Part shown: positions 1-8,557 of the stretch, one piece after another
Layout: the number at the start of each line of letters is the position of its first letter
Numbering within the stretch: the first letter of the stretch is position 1
Notes under the pieces: generated by a model
The model's input: only the letters and a program-made list of their open reading frames with translations
Told to the model about the DNA's origin: nothing
Databases searched by the model: none
Made by a program: the position numbers and the translations under genes
DNA from: Nemertoderma westbladi
Taxonomy: Eukaryota; Xenacoelomorpha; Nemertodermatida; Nemertodermatidae
Direction of reading: 5' to 3'
NCBI GenBank assembly: GCA_032718475.1
Contig: JAUCBJ010002671.1
Location: forward strand, 1 to 24,774
DNA: 24,774 nucleotides

Positions 1-946
1 TGCCTCTTCATTAGTAATAATTATGACTTCGAAAAAATTATTAACATTTATCAAAATTTAAGGCAATTATTTCATTTTTACTGTAAACCCGCGCGTGCAC
101 ATACAATCCGGGGACATATTGGATTTCATTGGATCTTTCAAGCAATACATATCTGCCTTACGTTAGTAAATAGGGGGAGGCCATTGATGACGAACATTCT
201 AGAACAATAGTTTTATAGCCAATCAACAGCGACTAACCATGGATAAAGTAACCTTATATAGATATGCCCTATTTCATGACCACCGCCACTTATTTACTGA
301 TATTCTAGATAGGAGTGGGTGTGCTATACTGTAATTGTACTGTAGTTATAGTTCTATAGGCTGGCGTCATTAAATAGATTAATTAAATATTAATAAATAT
401 TTTTATTTAAAAATTATTATATAATAATAATAAATATTTTTATTTAAAAATTATTAAGTAATTATTTAAAATTATTTAATATTAAAAGTATAATAATAAT
501 AAATATTTTTATTTAAAAATTATTAAGTAATTATTTAAAATTATTTAATATTAAAAGTATAATAATAATATAAGTATTAATAATAATTTAATAATATCTA
601 TAAAAACTATTATACATATTAATTATTATCTATTAAATTATTATATTTTTAGTATTAATTATTTTTTTAGAACATTGCCAATTCAGCAATTATCAATAGC
701 CGAAAATAATAAAACGTTGCCAAAAATATGATGTAATTGAACATGCTGTGCTGATTCCAAAAAAATAGGTATCCAAAAATAAAACTGGAAAACAAGGGAG
801 GTGTTAGTCTTTTATTGAAATTTTAATTATGAAATCAACTATATGCTAAATATTATTATGCTCGTAGGTATCATCTATTATAGCTTACATAAGGTGTATT
901 CCATTTAATATATAATTCAGTACACCCCTGACGGGGAAGAAGAACA
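1..946. other. AT-rich non-coding 5' flank
   Basis: No open frame of useful length or recognisable gene is seen. The stretch is very AT-rich from about 360 to 670 and contains the tandem repeat listed separately. A single CGGGGACATATT motif lies at 109-120; the same 12 bases recur at 8203-8214, downstream of the recombinase-like gene. Confidence 0.6.
394..570. repeat. AT-rich tandem repeat, ~69-bp unit
   Basis: Two adjacent, nearly identical ~69-bp units run from about 431 and from about 500, each starting TAAATATTTTTATTTAAAAA. A partial earlier copy starts near 394. The unit is made of A and T with few other bases. It is non-coding. Confidence 0.75.
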
Positions 947-982
947 ATGCCGAAAAGGAGATATGAAGAAAAGATAATTAAG
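947..982 (+). CDS. Candidate first coding exon of the recombinase-like gene
   Basis: An ATG at 947 opens twelve codons (MPKRRYEEKIIK) that end exactly at an AAG|GTAAGA donor at 983, in phase 0. It is short and basic, as expected of an N-terminal exon feeding the next candidate at 1386. Assigning it to the gene downstream is inference from position, strand and phase. There is no transcript evidence. Confidence 0.45.
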
Positions 983-1385
983 GTAAGATTATGTTTATTT
1001 TTTTTAGAAACAAAATATATATATATATCAAGTATTGTGGCTGCTTGCTTGCTACGAAATATATTAATTGCTAATTGAGCATTACCTTCAGTTAAAATTC
1101 AACGTAGAATAGGTAGGCCTACCGAGATATAAGTCAGTAAGTCAGAGTCAGAGTATAAGTCAGAGATATAGTACAGTCGAAAGTTGGTGGAACTGTAACT
1201 TGTTTATGCCGTTGCCCTAGCAACCACCTAGTTTCCAATGTTACCTCAGATAACGCTATTCCGAGTTGTTTTTTCTGCTACAGTATATAATATGTATATC
1301 AAATTTATTAATTATTAAATTAATTAATTCATTAATTATTTTATTAATTTTTTGATGATTACGTAGGGCTATTTTTTTTTAATAG

Positions 1386-1451
1386 GTTGGTGAAACGTAT
1401 TCCTGCAAATGGTCAGATACAAAAACGTACGAAGCCGAAATTCTTGATAAA
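1386..1451 (+). CDS. Candidate second coding exon (KWSD motif), 3' end unresolved
   Basis: A strong acceptor (T-rich tract then AATAG, 1373-1385) is followed in phase 0 by VGETYSCKWSDTKTYEAEIL. This resembles the N-terminal strand of small barrel domains (Tudor or chromo-barrel type) with a K-W-x-D-x-K-x-Y-x-A pattern. The frame then runs into a TA microsatellite and hits TAA at 1488. I find no convincing GT donor between 1430 and 1488, so the stated end (1451) is only the last plausible coding position. The donor may be non-canonical or destroyed by repeat expansion, or the exon may be dead. Confidence 0.35.
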
Positions 1452-1521
1452 TATATAAAATATATACATATATATAATATATATATATAATTTTGAGTTG
1501 AACGAATTATGTTTTTGACAG

Positions 1522-1791
1522 ACCAATATCAAGCAAGTAAAATTATTTGGAAACAGAGAAACAACATGTTCCTATCTGTCCAACAATTTTATTATATATA
1601 TATATATATATATCAATATAAATATATACATATATTTTGCAGATGACATAGATGTTAATGGGATAAATATCCGGGACGAGGTCGGTGAAGATGGTACAAT
1701 GATTACAACCCCTAAGGATAGGAAGAATGCACAGCAAACAGTTGACGATAATATATATACATTGGAATATCAGACAATCTCTCACTCCCAT
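1522..1791 (+). CDS. Candidate upstream coding exon(s) of the recombinase-like gene
   Basis: After TTTTTGACAG (to 1521) one frame stays open to 1791. It begins TNIKQVKLFG, crosses a TA microsatellite (about 1594-1635), and continues DIDVNGINIRDEVGEDG to ...TISHSH. A second good acceptor, TTTTGCAG at 1635-1642, lies in the middle, so the true exon may be only 1643-1791 with the microsatellite in an intron. The 3' end is CAT|GTTAGT at 1792, phase 0, which matches the phase-0 start of the large exon at 2974. The later part (1645-1791) is acidic and polar, like the start of the next exon. Confidence 0.45.
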
Positions 1792-1850
1792 GTTAGTATG
1801 TACCATTTATAGCGTTACACTCAACCGATACCGAGTGTTCTCATGTTAGT

Positions 1851-2690
1851 ACCACCAAGGTTAAGGCTGAATCACCAGCCGATCGCCTCAATGGTTGTTG
1901 GAAGGCCCACTTTGAAAAGCTCCTCAATAATGACAGGGTATTGCCTGATAACTTTATAGAAGTAAAAGTGTCTGAGTCTGTACTCCCAGATATTCCCATT
2001 GGCGATATCTCCTTTGCAGAAGTGCAGGCTGATGCAAAGACCATTAAGACCAATCGTGCCAGTGGAGTAGATGGTGTTCCCCCTGAGGTCTTTAAAAAAC
2101 CTGAGTGTTTAAAGCTCATCTATCCCATCATAGTAGACATGTACCAAACAACAAGAGTCCCACAAGAAATTAAAACAAATAAGTTGGTGCCAGTTCCCAA
2201 GAAGGGCAACTAACACTCTATGGTTCTTTTCGGGGAATCTCATTGATCTCGATTGCTGCAAAGCTATACAATAGAATTCTATTAAATCGCATCAAGGATC
2301 CCATTGAGATACTGCTCCATGGAAATCAGAATGGGTTCCGTAAAGGTCGTGGGACCATGGAGCCCATTTTGGCACTTAGAAGGATAATTGAAGAGTTATC
2401 AAAAAAGAAAGACAGGCATCTGGCTGTTATCTTTGTTGACTTCTTCAAGGCCTTTGATTTAGTCTCTCACTCACGTATGTTCAGCATACTTTCATTATAT
2501 GGGATTCCTGATGAAAATATTGCAGCAATCAGATCAGTATACGATGGTTCGACAACATTTGTGTCTACTGTTGACGGTGACACGGAACCATTTGAAGTGT
2601 TATGGGCGTCCTCCAGGGAGACACACTTGCACCATTCTTGTTCATAATTGTGGTTGACTATGTTCTACGTACGCATGTCCTTACTGATGG
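1851..2690 (+). mobile_element. Non-LTR retrotransposon fragment: reverse transcriptase core, frameshifted
   Basis: The translated pieces match an APE-type non-LTR retrotransposon. 1941-2213 covers the region before RT (RASGVDGVPPEVF, then LVPVPKKGN). 2243-2647 covers the RT motif in KLYNRILLNRI, the NGFRKGRGT block and the catalytic motif A (FVDFFKAFD). Frame breaks lie near 2210-2240 and near 2600; past the second, the expected GVLQGDTLAPF frame continues to about 2670. No YADD box is present, so the copy is dead and lacks both ends. It lies in the intron between 1792 and 2973, in the same orientation as the host gene. Its first ~500 bp are nearly identical to 8558-9067 on the other strand. 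Confidence 0.85.
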
Positions 2691-2808
2691 GTACTAAGAT
2701 TGAAAGCAACAATAAAAATTCTGGCTCACCCAGGAAGGAGGAGGGAGTCTGTTTCAGGAGGATCTGTTTCAAATTTCAAGTAATGTCATTACGATTTGTA
2801 GGAAAATT

Positions 2809-2858
2809 TGGGGGGTCCAGGGGGCGGGGGGTCCAGGGTGGGGGGGGGGGGGGGGGGG
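2809..2858. repeat. G-rich tract ending in 19 consecutive G
   Basis: This is a run of G blocks containing a short duplication (GGGGGGTCCAGGG twice) and ending in an uninterrupted G19 (2840-2858). It lies in the intron just upstream of the large recombinase-like exon. It could form G-quadruplexes in the RNA-sense strand. The proline-rich and glycine-rich open frames here are by-products of the tract. Confidence 0.8.
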
Positions 2859-2973
2859 TCAATAACGACACTATACTCCAGGACATTGTGTAATATAGAA
2901 ACGCAGTTGTTAAAAATAATGGGTAAGGGGAATATTTACACAGATACATCCTACTTATTATTATATTATTTAG

Positions 2974-5900
2974 ATCGTAGAAGAAACACATGGGAGTCTG
3001 GTTGACTGTCGTGGTGAAATTGAAGATGATGAAGGTCTAGCTGTTTTGTTAGAGCTTAGCAATGGAAATTTTATTAATTCAACACCTTCAGATGGCGATC
3101 AGAATAATTTGGGTTTCTTGGAAAGGGCCATAAATGAACCAGATATATATGATTTTACAACGTTTCCAGATAACGTGAATGATGAATTATTGATGGAGGA
3201 GGAGGCTTCCCAGTGCGAAACATCTAACCGAAAAGTACAAAAATTTAATCATACTGATCCAGATTGGCACTTTTCAAGTGGCAGTGACAGAGAGGATGAA
3301 AGTGATGAAGATTTACTCGAATATGAAGAAACTGATGAAGATTCTGATACTGATCATAATACTGTTGAACCAAGGTCTGATGATAATACTGCTGAACAAT
3401 GCTCTCCAAATTCGGGACAAGGCGAACATGATATCAAAATATTGCGCACAAATAATTTGGGAGGACGTTCGTATGACAAAGTTGCGAGCTGCTATTACTG
3501 CTGTAAGTCACAAATGAAGTTGGTGCGTCATCTCGAAACGCATCATAACAATGAACAAGAAGTTGTAAAACTTATATTATCTAAAGGGAACAAACGTAAA
3601 CGCTATAACATTATGAGCAAATTACGAAACTTGGGTGCTCATAAACACAACATAGATGTATTGGAAAAAAGAAAAGGATCGCTGATCGTCGTATATAGAC
3701 CTAACAAAGATGCAGTTGTTAATCCCAGTGATTATGGCCCATGTCCAGCTTGTTTGGGTTGGTATTTGTTTTCTGACATGTGGAGACACCGATGCCCTTG
3801 TCCCAGAAACGAAGGGAGCTCAAAGAAATTCATTTATGAAAGCAAACTTCTCAAACCATGTTCTATTCTTGGTGGAAGTGAGAAGTTGCATGAGATTATT
3901 AGCGTAATGAAGACAGATAACATAACTGCAGCTGTAATGTCTGATAATCTTATTCTACAATACGGAAGGAAATTGGCGAATAAATTTGGCCATAATGTCG
4001 ATCAACACCGATTTGTTCGGGACAAATTGAGGGAGATTGGGCGTCTCTTAATAGGATTACGATCATACAATAATTCCCCAGGTGCGGCACTAAGTGAATA
4101 CATCGACCCAATGAAAATCTCACTTGTTATTAATACAGTGCATTCTTTGGCAGGATTCAATTCCCATGACCATACATTGAAGGTTCCAACTCTGGCCCTC
4201 AAACTAGGACATGCTGTGAAGAAATGTGCGGTAATTGTGAAAGGTAATGCCATAGAAGTTGGCAACATTCCCGAAATAGAAAATACTGAAAGATTTCTAC
4301 AAATTTGCGCATTAAGGTGGCCTGAGTTTGTGTCATCTCACGCCCTAAGGACTCTAGATGAAAAGAAGCGCAATAAGACGTTAATCTTACCTTCCACTGA
4401 TAGCGTAGTTACCCTATGCGAATACCTACAGGAGAATATAAAGTACCACTCTGAAATGCTAAATCGGGCCATCGATGTAAAGTCAAATTGGGAATGTCTC
4501 AACGAACTTGTTTTGGCATATCTTATTGTCTTTAACAGGCGTAGAGAGGGTGAAGTTTCTCGCATGCATGTCACAGATTTTAACAAACGGCATTGTGGAA
4601 CCGAATTTCCCGATATTGAGAATCTGAGTCAGTTTGAACAAGGACTTTGTAGTCTCTATGAAGTGATTGACATCATTGGGAAACGTGGTAGACCTGTACC
4701 TGTGTTGCTTAGTAATGAACTGACAGAAGCCATTGAAAGATTAATACTTTACAGAGGTGAAGCTGGGGTAAATAAGAGCAACCTATTTCTGTTCCCTCGT
4801 TCAAATCAAGGAAGTAGTATCCATATACGAGGTTATGACTGCATTAGAAAATATGCAAAGAAGGCAGAAGTGCAAAATCCAGCTTCCCTGACCTCAACCA
4901 ACTTACGAAAGCACATCGCAATAAATGTTCAAATGCTTAACCTTTCGGAACGAGAACTGGACCTTCTGGCGGATTTCATGGGACACGACATTCGAGTCCA
5001 TAGACAATTTTACAGACTACCTGATAAAATCCAAAGGGTGACAAAGCTCGCTCAACTGTTTAAGGTTATGGAGGAGGGCAAGTTAAGGAACTTCGCTGGA
5101 GGGAATCTTGATGATCTTCTACATGATCATAGTGATCCAGGTAAGTAGTACCCTTTGTTGGTTTTGAATTCAATTAAGGTCATCTCATGACTCACGTTTA
5201 TCAATGGTTCCTCAATGTTCCTGTTCCACAATTTGTTTTTAGCATCTTCGATGCAGGTTCGATTATTTATGGCAGTAGTAGTACAGTACCAGTACTCTTA
5301 TATGGGAGTCCATGCACAGAGATACCAAATCTCTGGTTGGCACTTTCACAAGAATGTTGCGCCGTGTTTATTGTGTCAAGTATAATGTACACATTTCCAA
5401 TAAGACTCTGTACAACATTAGATGTGCTCCATCAATCTCCCCTAGCATGACACTCGAACGAAACCGCCTCCGCTTTTCAGGACATTGCTTTCGCCGTGCA
5501 GGACCAGCCAGTGTATAATATTGTACTTTGGCAGTCTCATGGAGTGAATAAGCATGGTGGACAGCTCATGACTTTCATGAAACGCATCTTAAAGGACGCT
5601 GGCCTTGAAGATGCGGATGATCTAGCAAATGTCATGTGTGATAGGGAGTTGTGGCGGAGTAATTTTATCAACAAGCCGGCAAAGCATTCTTAATATACAT
5701 GCAATGCAGCATGCCGATCGTAGAATTTAGCATAAATTCGAGTATAAATTGTTGTGGAGGCTGTACTGATTAATGTAATATAGAAAATAAGACATTCCTC
5801 TATCAAATTTTTTCACATAAATAATTTCGTAATAATTGATGAGAAGTTAACATTGAAATCTTTAAAATCTTTTATCATTAAAATCATACTAGTGTCTATA

Positions 5901-7611
5901 CTATATAGTATAGTATAGTATAGTATAGTATAGTATAGTATAGTATAGTATAGTATAGTATAGTATAGTATAGTATAGTATAGTATAGTATAGTATAGTA
6001 TAGTATAGTATAGTATATAGTATAGTATAGTATAGTATAGTATAGTATAGTATAGTATAGTATAGTATAGTATAGTATAGTATAGTATAGTATAGTATAG
6101 TATAGTATAGTATAGTATAGTATAGTATAGTATAGTATAGTATAGTATAGTATAGTATAGTATAGTATAGTATAGTATAGTATAGTATAGTATAGTATAG
6201 TATAGTATAGTATAGTATAGTATAGTATAGTATAGTATAGTATAGTATAGTATAGTATAGTATAGTATAGTATAGTATAGTATAGTATAGTATAGTATAG
6301 TATAGTATAGTATAGTATAGTATAGTATAGTATAGTATAGTATAGTATAGTATAGTATAGTATAGTATAGTATAGTATAGTATAGTATAGTATAGTATAG
6401 TATAGTATAGTATAGTATAGTATAGTATAGTATAGTATAGTATAGTATAGTATAGTATAGTATAGTATAGTATAGTATAGTATAGTATAGTATAGTATAG
6501 TATAGTATAGTATAGTATAGTATAGTATAGTATAGTATAGTATAGTATAGTATAGTATAGTATAGTATAGTATAGTATAGTATAGTATAGTATAGTATAG
6601 TATAGTAAGTATAGTATAGTATAGTATAGTATAGTATAGTATAGTATAGTATAGTATAGTATAGTAAGGTATAGTATAGTATAGTATAGTATAGTATAGT
6701 ATAGTATAGTATAGTATAGTATAGTATAGTATAGTATAGTATAGTATAGTATAGTATAGTATAGTATAGTATAGTATAGTATAGTATAGTATAGTATAGT
6801 ATAGTATAGTATAGTATAGTATAGTATAGTATAGTATAGTATAGTATAGTATAGTATAGTATAGTATAGTATAGTATAGTATAGTATAGTATAGTATAGT
6901 ATTATTAATATTAAAATAATAGTATAGTATATTATTTTCAAATGTTATAGTAATTTTTATTATAATAACTAGGTCTACTTCATATTATTAATTACAGGTG
7001 ATGTGGAAATTGGAACAACAGACTCGGAAGATGAGGAGCCGGCAAAGGAATCGTCACCATTAATCCAAAATCGCAAACCAACTAAATCAACGCCATTCCC
7101 ATCAAAGAAAGGTAATAAATATTCTTAAAATTCTTAAGAGTAAAAATCCTTAAGATTCAATAAATTGTAAATGAATCTTTAAATTAATCGCTGCTGAATT
7201 AATTAATTAAATAATTTTAATTAATAAACTACATAAAATAGTAAAATATGTAGATTAATATTAAAAAAAAATAAAAATAAATTTTGGATACATAACAGAC
7301 TGTTTACTACAACCCTGTAGTGTCAATATAATAAATCACATGTTCTAACAATGTAGCGTCATTACAATAAAGTAATTTTCCTTGCAGTGGATGTGCGAAA
7401 GAAATTGGAAAGCAAAGATGTTGTACGAAAACCGTGGAGTTTGGCGGAGAAAGAACTAGTGAAAGAACTTAACAACCACGAAAATAAACTTCCGGGAAAG
7501 GCTGAGATATTACAACTGAAAGATAAATATCCTGAGCTAGGTAGCCGATCATGGCGGAACATAAAAGATTTCTGCCGTAATAAACAACGAAACAAACTCA
7601 AATTTAACTGA
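2974..7611 (+). CDS. Tyrosine-recombinase-like protein with paired zinc-finger motifs (Crypton-like), exons 2974-5140, 6998-7111, 7388-7611
   Basis: Three exons join in perfect phase to 834 codons: acceptor TTATTTAG before 2974; donor CAG|GTAAGT at 5141; acceptor TTACAG before 6998; donor AAG|GTAATA at 7112; acceptor TTGCAG before 7388; stop TGA 7609-7611. Residues are counted from 2974. 1-130 is acidic. C173/C176/H186/H190-191 form a short C2H2-like finger and C257/C260/H272/C274 a C2HC-like one. A tyrosine-recombinase pattern follows: R524 in RRREGEV, K570 in GKRGRPVPV, R645 in TNLRKH, G-H671, and Y680 nine residues after that histidine. The usual HxxR histidine is a threonine here. This arrangement is known to me from uncharacterised proteins of invertebrates and fish; assignment to Crypton-type recombinases is inference from the catalytic pattern. 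The product would be nuclear and DNA-binding. The long exon has no stops, which argues for recent selection. The 5' exons are uncertain. Confidence 0.8.
5250..5693 (+). mobile_element. Non-LTR retrotransposon fragment: C-terminal end of the polyprotein
   Basis: Open pieces at 5312-5518 and 5496-5693 give the C-terminal tail typical of endonuclease/RT polyproteins: LVGTFTRMLRR, then LRFSGHCFR, a KHGGQLMTF segment, and GLEDADDLANVMCDRELWR, ending in TAA at 5691-5693. Just upstream (about 5256-5310), VRLFMAVV plus LLYGS matches the block that normally precedes it. Frame changes near 5310 and 5500 show that it is decayed. It sits in the intron after the large recombinase-like exon, in the same orientation as the RT fragment of the preceding intron, with the host exon between them. 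Confidence 0.75.
5904..6901. repeat. ~1-kb (TATAG)n pentanucleotide microsatellite
   Basis: About 200 head-to-tail copies of TATAG occupy roughly 998 bp. I see only three interruptions: an extra TA near 6015, TAAG near 6607 and TAAGG near 6666. It fills most of the 3' half of the intron 5141-6997, ending about 96 bp before the acceptor. On the minus strand the repeat lacks stops in every frame and so gives a spurious 346-residue ILYYT repeat protein. Confidence 0.97.
6998..7111 (+). CDS. Penultimate exon of the recombinase-like gene
   Basis: After ATTACAG, the exon starts with two bases that complete the Gly codon split at 5140. It reads DVEIGTTDSEDEEPAKESS..., an acidic and then basic linker of 37 full codons, and leaves one base at a GTAATA donor (7112). 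It looks like a disordered link between the catalytic domain and the last exon. The exact phase on both sides is the main evidence. Confidence 0.75.
7388..7611 (+). CDS. Last exon of the recombinase-like gene; SANT/Myb-like C-terminal domain
   Basis: After CCTTGCAG the exon completes a split Val codon and encodes about 73 residues up to TGA. The segment RKPWSLAEKELVKEL, then LPGKAEILQL and GSRSWRNIKDFCRNK, has two tryptophans spaced like a Myb/SANT-type or homeodomain-like helical DNA-binding fold. A similar basic C-terminal module follows the recombinase-like domain in relatives I recall from fish and invertebrates. That is memory-based and unchecked. Candidate poly(A) signals AATAAA lie at 7984 and 8006. 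Confidence 0.7.
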
Positions 7612-7623
7612 AATTGATTGTCT

Positions 7624-7885
7624 CGATTCCCGTCAAGGAAGTTTTAACTACATTAATAACTGACATTATTTTAATGACAATATATTAACTGGCATTATTG
7701 TAGTAGTACTGTATAATAGTGTATAATAGTGTATATTCCATAAATTTGGATACCCGTCGGGAAGGTTTAACTAACAATAATAACTGATATTATTTTAATG
7801 ACAATATTTTAACTGGTATTATTGTAGTAGTACTGTGTAATAGTGTATATTCCATAAATTTGGATACCCGTATAGGAAGGTTTAA
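7624..7885. repeat. Tandem repeat, ~114-124-bp unit, in the presumed 3' UTR
   Basis: A unit beginning near GATTCCCGTCAAGGAAG at 7625 is repeated from about 7749 (GGATACCCGTCGGGAAGG) and starts a third time near 7862. Shared blocks include TATTTTAATGACAATAT and ATTATTGTAGTAGTACTGT. Because it follows the stop at 7611 directly, it probably lies in the 3' UTR of the recombinase-like gene. Confidence 0.75.
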
Positions 7886-8557
7886 CAAATATTAATTTGA
7901 GTTTAGTATAAGAACAAGTTTAGTACATTACATTAGTAGTATTTCATGTATCCATAAATATTTTTAGTCAGATTATAATTAAAAATAAATTTCGAAGAAC
8001 GTTGGAATAAAAGAATTAGATTTCATTGTTAATTTAATTTTTAATTGATTGTCTAATGCTGAGACTATTGCAAAAACTACTTATATGGCGACAAGTGTAA
8101 TAACCTATAAGATATGCCTATAAGATATGGCGGTTATATATTGTACTCAGTTTGTATAAATATTTTTGGTTCTGTCACCCTCATTTAGAATCAAATACAA
8201 AACGGGGACATATTTGTCAACCACCACAGAGTGTTATAACGGGGACATTTTATACACAAAAGTAACACAAACAATATCCGCAAGTTTAACACAAACTGTG
8301 GACATGAAGCTATTCAACTGAAAATTTGGAAATATATAAAATAAAACCCGCTGAATCGATTTTAGCTGTAAAACAGACCGGGGACGTCCCCGTTTTGCAG
8401 TATGTCCCCGGTATGTGGGTCAAATTTATGATGTGTGTCCCCTATTTACACGAGTCACCCACACTATGCCACGCACACACACACTATAAAATTAAGAATG
8501 ATGTTTGTGTGGGTGACCTGTGTGTGAGAGGAGCGGTGGCCGTTATGGGCCACCGTA
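7886..8557. other. Non-coding stretch with GGGGAC motif cluster and short hairpins
   Basis: No gene is seen. AATAAA signals lie at 7984 and 8006. GGGGACA-type motifs stand at 8204 and 8241 (forward), a 14-bp perfect palindrome CGGGGACGTCCCCG lies at 8379-8392, and TGTCCCC occurs near 8403 and 8436 (reverse). An 11-bp inverted repeat (GTCACCCACAC near 8455 and GTGTGGGTGAC near 8507) and an 8-bp hairpin CGGTGGCC/GGCCACCG (8534-8555) follow, the latter directly against the truncated end of the retrotransposon. Confidence 0.6.

Noticed and set aside
2776-3005. Proline- or glycine-rich open frames near the G tract
   Set aside because: They are produced by the G19 run and its flanks and do not continue into any conserved sequence.
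5901-6941. 346-residue minus-strand open frame of ILYYT repeats
   Set aside because: It is the translation of the TATAG microsatellite complement, which has no stop in any frame. There is no other coding evidence.
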